Below, one piece after another: positions 1-10,269 of a stretch of DNA of 64,000 bases. Source of the stretch: Plantago ovata (Eukaryota > Streptophyta > Magnoliopsida > Lamiales > Plantaginaceae); the NCBI GenBank assembly GCA_028274465.1, contig CM051458.1, positions 17,871,566 to 17,935,565 of the forward strand, read 5' to 3'. The position numbers and the translations under genes are program-made. Each line of letters starts with the position of its first letter. Within the stretch, counting starts at the first letter, position 1. A model generated the notes under the pieces. That model did no database searches. It saw only the letters and a list, made by a program, of their open reading frames with translations, and was not told the DNA's origin.

Positions 1-1384
1 GCAAGCCTAGTGCTCTCTTCAAACCTATTAAGTCTTGCCCTAGTCTTCTCGGAATCTTCTTCATAACGTTTGAGAAAACTTTGGGTGTGATCAACCATCT
101 TCTGCAAATTCTCCATCAGTTGAGCCGACTTCGACTTCGGTGGCTCTTTCGGAGCGGGGTTTTCGCAGTGATCATTACCATAGTTTAGCCTGCTACGGTG
201 TTGGTTAGGGCCATAAGTTTGGGTAGCCGGTACATATCCTTGATTGTTCCGGAATCCTCTTCTCCAAAATCCACCTCGAGGGTTCCTACCGTCTTGTCCG
301 TAGCTAACTTCTTGAGTACCAAATCTGTAGCAAAGGCTTCTTCTTCGCGTCCTCAAGCCCAGTTGCCATCATCGTATGCCAGCTCCGATCTACACATATG
401 AGCCCCATGCCCATAGTTCTTGCAAATTCGGCATACTTCGTTCGAAACAGTTGTTCCGGTGGCGCTCTTAAGGACTTGCTTCAATTCGTTGGTAAAGCAT
501 TCGAATTGATCCCCATTCCCCCTATACATAGGGGCTTCTTGAGTCGTTGGAGCTTCAGGTCCACGTCTCCTAACCATTGCTCTTGGGTCCTTGAACTGCG
601 AACCCTTAGCAAGCCTTTCGAAAACTGACCAGACGGCTTCTGCGGTTTCCTCCCAAATATTGCCTCGGCATTGGAAATCCACCACTTGTTGGTTCTCGAA
701 GGTTAGTCCATTGTAGAAGTGTTGGACTAGGTCAGAAATTTCGAAACCATGGTGAGGGCACTTGTTCATGAGATCTTGAAATCTCTCAAACGTGGTGTAG
801 ATGGTCTCATCATAGTCCTACTTGAATCCAGTGATCTGCACCTTTAGCGCGGTAGTCAAGGTGTGAGGGAAGTATTTTTCCATGAAAGCTGAAAAAACCT
901 TCTCCCAAGTGTCCAGCGAGCCTGCTGTTAGAGAACTCAACCATGACTTGGCTCTGTCGCCAAGTCCCATAGCAAAAACCTTCATCCTTAACTCATCCGT
1001 TGTTATTTCAGCTCCGGGTCGTGGGAGTTGGTTGACGAAATCATCGTGCAAGTACCCCATCACATCTTCCCTTGATAAGCCATAGAACCTCGGAAGTTGT
1101 TGGAATCCGTGGTTCTTGATTTCCAGATCTCGAGTTGCAGACGAAAGAACAATCGCCGGTCCCCTCATACGATCCTTAGTGGGTTGAACCCATGCTTTCA
1201 GTGGTCTAGCTTCTGCCATTCCGTCGATTTCCTTGAAAAGACTGTGTACAGATTCAGAGAAATCGGTATCCTCTATTTCCTCTAGCGCGCGCCTTACGAG
1301 TAGTCGCCTTCTTTGGTGGTAGACTCTGTCGATCTCAGCAATTGAATCAGCAAGCGGTGTTCCTACAGAAAGTGTATGCGGCAT
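1..1384 (-). pseudogene. Gag region of Gypsy element A (Retrotrans_gag type)
   Basis: The translated minus strand carries the plant Gypsy gag core: a stretch with QQLPRFYGLSREDVMGYL, then MKVFAMGLGDRAKSWLSSL, then TWEKVFSAFMEKYFPHTLT (about 830-1200). It is followed by FYNGLTFENQQVVDFQCRG and a single CCHC-like knuckle CRICKNYGHGAHMC near 400-440. It aligns closely, segment by segment, with the gag of element C (13062-15165). Gag would form the capsid of the virus-like particle. The region is degraded and continues beyond the left edge. The plus-strand reading frames over it are shadows. Confidence 0.85.
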
Positions 1385-1509
1385 ACACTATCTGTGACAG
1401 ACTAGGAAAGCAGTATCAGAGAGATATTAAAAAGGAAAACTAAAACTAATAGAATTAGGAGTCGAAAGCTGAAAATATAAACAAATTAAACAGAAAAAAG
1501 GAGTATAGT

Positions 1510-1526
1510 CCCCGGCAACGGCGCCA
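1510..1526 (-). other. Primer-binding site, tRNA-Asp
   Basis: The plus strand reads CCCCGGCAACGGCGCCA, which equals the 3' end of plant tRNA-Asp including CCA. The minus strand is therefore the primer-binding site. It lies three bases inside the LTR edge, as expected for Athila-type elements. Confidence 0.85.
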
Positions 1527-1529
1527 AGT

Positions 1530-2822
1530 TGATGAACGCTGGTTTTTCGGTTCCCGGTTCGATCAAATAAATTTGTTATTTAGCCAAAGGCAATCCACAA
1601 CTACAACGAAAACCGTAGTGTACCAGTAGAATGACTCGAGTGTCGTTCTCTGAGGACTATGACTAGCTTTATCAAATCTAATTTAGAATATAAAAACAGC
1701 AGACGGATAGCAAAGGGGTTTCTAACTGATAATGGAGATTGGTGATAGTATGATCCTTCAAAGCATAACGGGTCGATAATCATGCGTAAATTCCTCGGTC
1801 TTGCATGGAGATCTTTGAATCAATCTAATGTCCTGTTGCAATTATTAAGCACTACGAAGATAACGATTCTGACAAGTCAAGCACTATTATCCTATTGTGT
1901 TCCGTAATTATTCAACACTACGAAGATAAACTTGCGAACAGGTCGACGAGGGTCCAATTGTGCATAATAATTAATACAACATACAAGAATTTTGGGCTTA
2001 AGCCTGATCAACGAAATAAAGCAATGACACGGAGTATAATGCGCGATATGGCCATTAGCATGATTATCTTCCCTTCGCTAAGAATTCACATACTACCACC
2101 AACGATAAGTTTAGCTACTCATAATAGGCATGCAATCAACAGAAATCATAGAAGAAAACATGTTGAAAGAATATAAAAATAAGTAGAATAAACTGTAAGA
2201 TACAAAGTTACCGAAGGTTGTCAATCTCCGGAGAATTGCGATCCTACGAGCTCCAAACTGCTATGAAAAAGAGTCCCCTAAGCTACGAACCCCCAGAACA
2301 GGCTCTAGGAAGTCCATACCTAAAAATACAGAGAAAGGTGAGAAAGTAGGCTTGGAAAAGTATGAATTTCGGAGAAAATCTAAGCAACTATATATAGGCT
2401 TCGAAATACTGTGGGGCGGTTCGCCCCACACACCGGGCGGTTCGCCCCACATCTGCGGCGGTTCGCCCCGGAGAGATTTTCGCGGAATTCCGCGTTTTCG
2501 ACGCGTTTTTGGATTTCTTCCCCTTTTCAGACTCGGTTTCTGTCTTCTAGTGGCCTTCTAACCTCCAGATTCGGCCCCTAGACTCCAAATTCTATCCGGA
2601 AACCTTCAGATACTCCAAATAGGCTTCTGGAACACCAATTCCTTGTCAACTTCAATATATTGACGGAAATCCTCGATTTCAACCAAAACCTTAAAAATAA
2701 AATCTAAAGGGAAACGTGACACTATTCTAATAAAATGCATTAAAATATAGCTAAATTAACATAGAGGATAGCTAAAATAGGTGAAAAAGACTCGAATGAA
2801 AGTGTAAAATACACATTCATCA
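1530..2822 (-). repeat. 5' LTR of Gypsy element A
   Basis: The 1,293-base LTR starts TGATGAATGTG and ends CGTTCATCA when read on the minus strand. It is homologous over most of its length to the solo LTR at 21414-22675. A TATA-like CTATATATAG lies at about 2388-2398 (minus), directly downstream of three GC-rich palindromes (2411-2470). Confidence 0.9.
2411..2470 (-). promoter_or_regulatory. Three tandem GC-rich palindromes upstream of the LTR TATA box
   Basis: Three copies of a unit centred on GGGCGGTTCGCCC lie at about 2412-2429, 2433-2449 and 2455-2470, spaced about 22 bases apart, in an otherwise AT-rich LTR. In the LTR's own orientation they end about 15 bases before the TATA-like motif. 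The position suggests a U3 promoter element. That function is inferred. Confidence 0.6.
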
Positions 2823-3296
2823 ATGTGGGGCGAATCGCCCCACACAATTCGAACACTATATATAGTTGCTCAGTTTTTCTCCGTTTTTCATACTTTTCCA
2901 GACATTCACTCTCACCTTTCTCTGTAGTTTTAGGTAGGAACTTCCCAGAGCCTGTTCTGGGGGTTCATAGCTTAGGAGACACTTTTTCATAGCAGTTTGG
3001 AGCTTGTAAGATCGCGATTCTTCGGAGACTGACAACCTTCGCTAACATTGTATCTTACAGTTTTTCTACTTATTTTTATATATCTTTCAGCATGTTTTCT
3101 TCTATGATTTATGTTGATTGTATGACAACTATGAGTAGCTAAACTTATCGTTGGTGGTAGTATGTGAATTCTTAGGGAAGGGTTGATAATTATGTTAATG
3201 GCTAAATCGCGCATTATACTCCGTGTTATTGCTTTATTTCTTTGATCTAGCAAATCTCTATCTTCGTATTGTTGATTAATTATTTCACACAATTGG
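2823..3296 (+). repeat. A-family LTR fragment, plus orientation
   Basis: This piece matches 21783-22266 of the plus-orientation solo LTR, including one palindrome (GGGGCGAATCGCCCC at about 2827-2841), a TATA-like CTATATATAG near 2856 and the downstream leader. It directly abuts the 5' LTR of element A in inverted orientation. Its right edge joins Copia-1 LTR sequence over the short shared word ACAC (3297-3300). Confidence 0.8.
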
Positions 3297-3478
3297 ACAC
3301 CCTTTTTCAGGCGTGAAATTCAGGGGGAATTAATCAAGCATTATGTTGCTGATTATAAGTCCCAAGTTTGGTCGAGAACAAGGTTACAGTTCTCTAGTTA
3401 GGTTGGAAACGAAGCAAGTGTGCTTTGGTTTCTGAAGAATCATTATAGATAGGATTTGTAAGGAACCTCACATCTGGC
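3297..3478 (+). repeat. 5' LTR fragment of Copia-1
   Basis: About 180 bases nearly identical to 39753-39934 in the 3' LTR of the same element, including the purine-rich CAGGGGGAATTAATC. Only this internal slice of the 5' LTR remains. Confidence 0.8.
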
Positions 3479-3764
3479 ACGTGTTTTTGGCATTATTGTG
3501 ATGAGATTGTGGCTTTTGTTGAGCGGTTGATTAAAGCTTTGTGATTCCTTAGTGGCTAATTTTTTTGTTTGAGTAGGGGTTGTGTTTTGGATTGGGTTAG
3601 CTGGTGATAGATTGTAAGTGGTTGAGGTTATTGGTTGTGGCTTGTTTTAATTCGAATTGGTTGGTGTTCCGGAGGTGTGTCTCCGTGTATTTCAGTTGTA
3701 GTTTTGTTTCTGAGCATTTCTTATGCTCGCTGCTTTAATAAAAATTTTGCCGTTTCAAAAAAAA
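3479..3764 (+). mobile_element. LINE 3' end fragment with poly(A) tail
   Basis: The piece ends in the plant L1-type 3' signature AATAAAAATTTTGCCGTTTC followed by A8 (3757-3764). It is GT-rich 3' UTR-like sequence with no reading frame, so it is a severely 5'-truncated insertion. On the left it joins the Copia-1 LTR slice and on the right the Copia-1 gag. No convincing target-site duplication is visible: ACATCT occurs near both edges but may be chance. Confidence 0.65.
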
Positions 3765-5461
3765 TATGATGCTACATCTTGAGGCCATTAGTGATGAAAT
3801 GGTTACTGTCACAAATGATGGACCTATCAAGATCACTAAACTTGAGAGAAGCTTTCCTCACAAAACCACAGATACTGCTGGAAAGGAAACTATCTTAGGA
3901 GAACCGGTTGATACCGTCGTTCCAAAACCAAGAGAGGAATGGACTTCCCACGAAGCCAAAAGATTCCGTCTTGATGGCCAAGCAAGAAACATCATTATTC
4001 GATCAACTCCATATACTATATAGTGCAAACTGTGGGGTGCCAAAACTGCTAAGGAAGCTTGGAAAATGGTTCAAGATATTTGTGTTGGATCAGACAAAAC
4101 CAAGGAAAACAAACTCGAAGTGCTAAAGTTAAAGTTCCAAAACTTTAAACAAGGTACAAATGAGTCACTGGAAGACTTGGATTTCAGATTCACGACTCTA
4201 GTAAGTGAGATGGCTGCCTTAGGAGTTGGAAACTTCTACTCAGATTCTGAGAAGGTGAAAACCATTATCAGAAGTCTGAACCAAGAATGGATCCATACTC
4301 AGAACTTCTACTACAATCAAGGAATGCCAAATATCACTCCAACATAGTTGTTCTCTCATCTTGCTACTGTCAATTACGAGACAAAGCAAAGAGAAAATGT
4401 GTTTGCTGAAAAATTGCAAAACATTGCTCTTGTCGCTAAGCCATCATCTTCTGAAAAAAAGAATGATAAAGAGAAGCTGAAAAAGCATCTTGGTAACAAC
4501 TACCATAAATACAGAATGAAGCTAGTTCGCTGAACAACAAGCTCAGTAAGCAAATTCCTCTGAAGAACCAGCACTTGGCAATGATCACTGCTTTTATTGT
4601 AAAAAGTCTGGACACTTCAAAGCAAATAGTCCTTTGCTGAAAGGCAAATCTGCTGAAAAGAAGAAGAAGGTCAAAAGGGCTTTGATTGCTGAAGAAAAGA
4701 AGAAGCTTCAAGCAAAAATCGATACGCTTTGCATTGATACAAGCTTTGAAGACAGTGAGGTAGAGAGATCAGACACTGAAGAAGAAGAAGTCACTCTTGA
4801 TGTAGAGATTGGCAAGGAAGTTTGTGGAATAGCTATGGAAGCTTATCCAGATGTGTCAAACTACGAATTGCGCCTCATGGCCGGTCAGGGAAATTGTCCT
4901 ACCTCTGACTCTGATTCAAAAAGTGAAGATGATATTGAACTTGATAGAATTCAAGGAGAAATCGAAAGATTTGAGAAAACTCTGAGCAAACAGCAAGAGA
5001 AACTACAGAATGCTGAAACTCTGACTAAGCAAACTACTGAAAAGTATGTCTTGCTGAGAGTTTAGTCAGAAAAGAAGGATGCTAAAATACTGCATCTCAA
5101 AAAGTTAATTGCTGAAGCTACAGAGAAGAATTCTCAAATGGCAAAAGAATTGGAAGAGTATCAGTCCTCAATTCTAAAGTTACTTGCTGAAATACAAGAA
5201 ATGAAAAAGATAAAAGTCAATTTCAAATGTTATGCTGATGCATGTAACACGCTGACTGAACTAAACTCTTATCTGAGAGACCCATCTCAGAAAGAAGATT
5301 TAGATGCAACGTATGAAGGTGATGATGTAATAATCTTGAGTAAAGACAAATCACCAATCACCTTTGTTCGTGCAACTGATAGTGGTCAACCAGAACTCTA
5401 TCAGATTGGTCAATCTAAGGTTGCCGAAATATGCAATCAAGTACCTACGACCATAAAGCCC
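3765..5461 (+). pseudogene. Gag region of Copia-1 (UBN2 type, coiled-coil C-terminal part)
   Basis: The translation opens with MMLHLEAISDEMV, typical of the start of the plant Copia gag domain. The UBN2 core follows (about 4040-4400; LKLKFQNFKQGTNESLEDLD, then VKTIIRSLNQEW). A zinc-knuckle-like segment CFYCKKSGHF lies near 4590 and a long Lys/Glu-rich coiled-coil region runs to 5461, including ELDRIQGEIERFEKTLSKQQ. The long charged C-terminal extension is usual for Sireviruses. The region is broken and is cut at 5461 by insertion of Gypsy C. It resumes at 16295. Confidence 0.8.
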
Positions 5462-6709
5462 TGATGAACGAGATTGTCAGACTCGAACAATCAAATAAAT
5501 TTGTTTGAAAGCCAAAGGACAACTCACAACTACACAAAACACGTAGTGCAGAGGTAAGATGACCTCGAGTGTCGATCTCTAGGGACTAAACTAGCTTTAA
5601 TTAAATAACTATATATAATTTCAGAAAACAAATTTATATTAACTCGACTTAACAATATATGGAAAAAGCTGGTGATAGTATGCTCGTTCAAAGCATCAAG
5701 TTCTAATTATGCATGAAAGTGCAACTCGTACTGCCTTGAAAGTAATTCGATTTACAAACACCAAAGACAGATTTGTAGGCGTGTATTTTGAAAGTTTCCT
5801 ATCTATACTAATACTTGGCTAAGGTTGTCAGTCTTAGTTCAAGCAGTACTTGTAATTATATATAATCGAATCGATGATCTTGAATTGTCCTAGTGTTTCT
5901 AACACTTTTCTACGAAGATATATGGCTTAGTCGGATCAAAGAATCGAATTAAGATAATTAAATAAGTAAAAGACTCAGAAACTCAATCATGCATAATACG
6001 AACCCTAGCTACGAATTCACATACTATCACCAACTAGATGCTTAGCTACTCATATCAATAACACAATCAACAATCATAATTGAAGCAATAATGAATGAAA
6101 ACATGTTTAATTGAAAGATAAATAGCAAAATTGTGAGACACAAGGTTACCACCAAAGGTTGTCAATCTCCGGAGGTGAGATAAAACGGTGTCCAAATCTC
6201 TCCTCTAGCTCCAAATTCGCTAAGATACAAAGGTTCTAAGAGAAATTATACCCAGAACAAGCTCTAGGGTTTAAGTCTGTAAAAATATGATCAAAGATAT
6301 GAAAATTCACATATTTTGGGATATATATATAGTGTTGTCGGAAAGCCTCCGGCGGACCGCCCCGTACGCGGCGATGCGCCCCGCACGGGCAGAATGCGGC
6401 CCGTGCGGAATTTCTCCTCCGGATCTTCGATTTCGGCCCCTTGCCGGTTTTGAGCTCCGAAACTTGATCTCTTGGCCATGAAACTCATCTTGGTACTCCT
6501 TGACACACCACGGGTGATCTTGTTGCACCAAAACATCATTGTTTCGCCATGAATTACTTCCAAAAACGCGATTTCCACCTAAAACCTGAAAAGAACAAAA
6601 GAAATGGAAACGTGACACTATTCTAACAAAATGCACTAAAATGCATGCAAGAGGATAGCTAAATTGGTGAAAAAAGACTCGAATGATAGTGTAAAAAACA
6701 CTGTCATCA
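5462..6709 (-). repeat. 3' LTR of Gypsy element C
   Basis: The 1,248-base LTR runs TGATGACAGTG to CTCGTTCATCA on the minus strand. A TATA-like ATATATATATAG lies at about 6321-6332 and GC-rich palindromic sequence at 6349-6409. It is unequal in length to its partner at 15299-16289. Confidence 0.9.
6349..6409 (-). promoter_or_regulatory. GC-rich palindromic block upstream of LTR TATA box
   Basis: Contains GGCGGACCGCC, GGGGCGCATCGCC (minus) and a hairpin with GCACGGGC / GCCCGTGC arms, directly upstream of the TATA-like run. It occupies the same position as the palindromes of the A-family LTRs but has a different sequence. Confidence 0.5.
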
Positions 6710-7892
6710 AACTCCCCAAACCGAACCTTTGCTTGTCCTCAAGCAACTAGCTAGACTCTATGCACCTACATGCAACACAAAGAGGAGTCTCATGCCAAAC
6801 AAGAAGAAATAATCGATTGTATCTACCAAATGTTTATGAAAAAAGACCATACAAATCATAATATGGAAGTAGGTTGAAGAATGTCTCGGTTGAACCTATA
6901 CACATTCACATATGCACTTTGTTAAACAAGAGAGTCTCTCGTAACATTCTCTACCTGGACCTAGTCAATGACGACGTAATGATGCATGTCAAAATACAAA
7001 TGGATGCCCAACGCCTATGAAACCGAGGGCTTACTACTGTTCACCAAGTGAGACTTTCCCTCAAGAGAGGTCGAACCAATACTGGCTCTCATCAAACGAA
7101 GGAGGGTTCCCTAAAAGACAACACTCCCCTATTCTACCCAACTCTTAAAGAAAAACTCTTCACCACTTCCTGAATGGCAGTACGAGGGTGGTCTAGAACA
7201 AGCCTTGGACTAGGCGACACGAGAACACAAGGAAGAATTTACAACTCGATTACGAACTATTACAAAAGCTGAAAAATAATGCAACACTTTGCTAAAACTG
7301 CTTTTGGCTTGCTTGGACCCTTCTTTTGCTTTTTTGGGTCTTATTCTTTTTTCTTCTTTTTTTTCTTTTCTTTTTTCTTTTTCCAGATTGTGGAATTTTT
7401 CTCGTTTTTTTTCTTTTTTTTCCCTTTTTCTTTTTTGTATATAGCCACCAGTAGCACAATGAAAGTACAATAATAGGAAATAACAATGACACTACAACAA
7501 CCTCCCAAAACCTATTCGAAAGAATAGGTTGGAGCACAAACTCACAAGAAAAAATAAAAAATAACTCAACATGAATCAACAAGACGAAAAACAAGTCATA
7601 ATGATAGTAACGAATAGGTTTCAAACAAAGGATCACACACCTCACTCTACCTCCTTCCTAGGCATCTAGCAATCTCAATAAGCAAGGTGAAGACTTGTTG
7701 CCTCTTACGTACATAATTACACGGGAATACAACCAAAGACTCTAACATGCAACATTTTATAAGGCCTTCGCGAACCGCAGTAGAGAAAACACCACATAGT
7801 GATGTCGAGACTACCAAGTTTAACTAGTGCACATACAAATATGACAAGCCAAACGAGACAAACCTCAAACTATTCCATAGAGATGCAATGCA
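6710..7892 (-). other. 3' untranslated region of element C with polypyrimidine tract
   Basis: On the minus strand this region ends in the polypurine tract TTTGGGGAGTT next to the 3' LTR. It carries a long homopurine run (plus strand T/C-rich, 7320-7440). It is collinear with 53776-54935 of element D. The reading frames over the homopolymer-rich stretch are compositional, and I see no gene here. Confidence 0.75.
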
Positions 7893-9990
7893 TGTAAGAA
7901 AATACGGTCAGAGTTACCCCTAGGGTACGCAGCGGAATTTCAAAAAATTTCTTAACATGCAGGTTAATTGATTATGTATGTAATATATATATATTAAACA
8001 CGTCAATTAGAAGACTTAAAATACTCCAAAGCAAGCACAGGTACCAAGTCTTCGTAATAGTCCGGTGTATCTTCTCCTTCGTCGAAGTCGAAGATATCTG
8101 CAACACTTTGATTATCTGCAAGACAATAAAAGTTAGTTTCCAGCTCCTTCAACCTCAACCTTGGTATCCACGGATGAACAGCTTATCGGAAAGAATGCTA
8201 GGATATTCTTTGTGTGGCCAAGAAGATGGGGCGGCGGTTTTCCTCCAGTGAGGGGTGGCGCGCGCGTGGCTAGTATGGAGGTAGGGGAGAGCTTTTATTT
8301 TCTCTAAGAAAATTGGTAGAAAGAATGATATAAAATCTGTCTGTTCAATCAACCATGTAAAAGCTCTCTAATAGTCTACTATATATAGTAGTGAATAGAA
8401 GCCTAATGAATAATCAATTATACTTCATAAAGGAATAAGAATCTAATTCTTAACGCACTAGGAAACCAATTCAACTCTAGATTCATTCTCAATCAAGTTA
8501 GAACTCAAACAGGAAAATCTAACTTATCCCTTGACTTCTAATAGAGGAAGGAGTCGAACTCCTACCCCTACTCCATTTGCGCGCGCGCACGTCCCAAGGG
8601 TGATAGGTGTGTCCCAATTTTGGGACCCACTTATAGTTCTAAGGCAATTCAAACTCCAAGTAGATTTTGTCCATGTGCATATATTAATTCTAAATTAACA
8701 TATCCTTTCAAATCAAACCTGTATTATATTTCTAAAATGTAATCTTTAATTGTACATAAAATACAATTAATCAGCCAATTCAATGAATAATTCCAAATCA
8801 TTAAGTGAGCCACAAATTATTATAATTAATGCCAAATCAATTATAATCCATCAATCACAATTAATTCCAAATTAATTGTGATTCCATCTTCAAGGATATT
8901 CGGATAAGCTGAATCACCACATAGTGTGACCCATAGGGCCTCATTGTATTAAGAAAGTCCTAGACTAGGCAAAATGGAATTCCTAGACGGTTCCATTTGC
9001 AATATTAATACATGAGGACGTTTGAGAGGTTTCTCAAAGCAAACCCTTTCATTGTGAAGTCTGTTGCGCTCAACGCGGCGATGGTAACGTCTCTTCATCT
9101 GACTGACTCGAATGCATCTAGGATCGATGAAGTGTCTATCCCAATAATACATCCACGGGCGTCTTCAGTGAGTTGCATGGTGAATCCAATATCTATTATG
9201 ACTATCATAATAATATTGATACGCTGGCCAGCGGTTTTACCAATCACAACTATGAACGACTATGAGCAGTGCTCTCCTTTGCTACACATGAGAGATGAAT
9301 CCTTCACAGAAACACTTATCATCCCCATTTGTATGTAGCCATAATCCTGGATCGTGTCTTGGGTGAACTGCTTATTCAGAGCTGACATCAACGGGTCCAC
9401 CAAGGATATGGGGCAACAAATGTGATGATAAAGTCCTGTAAGTCCAAAGGACGACTGGCATCACTTCGACAACTTACCGGTTCCCATAGACACTTTGGTG
9501 TAGAGTATACATCAATGGGAGTGTCCGGTGGGTACTTCCATTGTTCGGTAATCACCCTTCGAACAACTATGCATAGTTATGGGAACGTTTCTTGATTGTC
9601 CAACAATCCGTTCCGTGGCCGTGGGATCGGCTCACACTTGCTCTAACAAGTATAACCTCCACGCATACTAGTCTCAGCTGGTTCATTCAGACCCCTACAT
9701 CCGAGATGAACCTCGATTAGGGAGAGTTTGGGATAGATGATAACTCACATAGCTCCCACTATCTGTGTGATCGGTCATCTATCCGAGGGGACATGTTTAA
9801 TACCAATACAGACAAAAATAGAGATATGACATGTTGTATGCCTGGTGTAATATAAATATGAAAGCGATACTCAATAGTCAAACAACAAACATATATTATA
9901 TTACGTTGACCTGTGTAATAGTACATATATGCCCTTTATAAGGGTTGCATGCCCTTAATAAAGACTGTCTCTAGGACATATACACTATCA
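7893..9990 (-). mobile_element. Solo LTR of the Copia-2 family
   Basis: A 2,098-base LTR with TG...CA ends on the minus strand, homologous end to end with 29024-31119 and 37699-39750, and with no internal region. It is flanked by the exact duplication ATGCA (7888-7892 and 9991-9995). The related element D has the same site without the insertion (single TGCAT at 53776-53780), which proves the boundaries. Solo LTRs arise by recombination between the two LTRs of a full element. The TATA region holds the perfect palindrome CTACTATATATAGTAG near 8373-8388. Frames such as 9012-9338 are not genes. Confidence 0.93.
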
Positions 9991-10269
9991 ATGCATGGGC
10001 AATGGTCATAAACACTTAGTCTATACAATAAAAAATGTCAAAAAATTTGGCAATAAACTCCACACAACATCATGCAAAGACTACACTAAAGATGAATGCA
10101 TGTAAACAAACTAAATCCTACGAAAGCAGTAAAAGTGCAATGCAAAGACTACAACATACAATACTCAACAACATAAGTCATACAATACTAACATCATAGT
10201 TCACAAAACACCCCCCCCCCCCCACATGAAGCTCAAGCTGGTCCCCAGCAAAAGAGAATGAGGAATACA
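9991..10269 (-). other. Upstream part of element C 3' UTR with poly-C (poly-G on minus) tract
   Basis: Continues the 3' UTR across the solo LTR and ends at a run of about 13 C at roughly 10210-10223. Element D has a matching G12 run at 53560-53571 at the equivalent position. No coding sequence. Confidence 0.65.

Larger units (their letters stand above)
1..2822 (-). mobile_element. Athila-like Gypsy LTR retrotransposon A, 5' part
   Basis: Read on the minus strand the parts are a 5' LTR (1530-2822), a tRNA-Asp primer-binding site and a gag region that runs off the left edge of the window. The gag sequence, the tRNA-Asp primer site and the LTR type match the Athila branch of plant Gypsy elements. 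The element is broken: at least one interruption is visible in gag, and the pol region and 3' LTR lie outside the window. Its LTR abuts an LTR fragment of the same family in the opposite orientation (2823-3296), which suggests insertion into an older copy. Age cannot be estimated because only one LTR is present. Confidence 0.88.

Noticed and set aside
7210-7645. Lys-rich and Phe-rich frames at 7210-7645 and 54096-54444
   Set aside because: They lie over the homopurine/homopyrimidine tract of the C/D 3' UTR and appear in both copies only because the tract is shared.
9012-9338. A ~100-residue frame recurring at 9012-9338, 29674-29931 and 38347-38676, and its opposite-strand partners
   Set aside because: It lies inside the three Copia-2-family LTRs upstream of the promoter, is not kept at equal length, and has no domain. 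LTR shadow.
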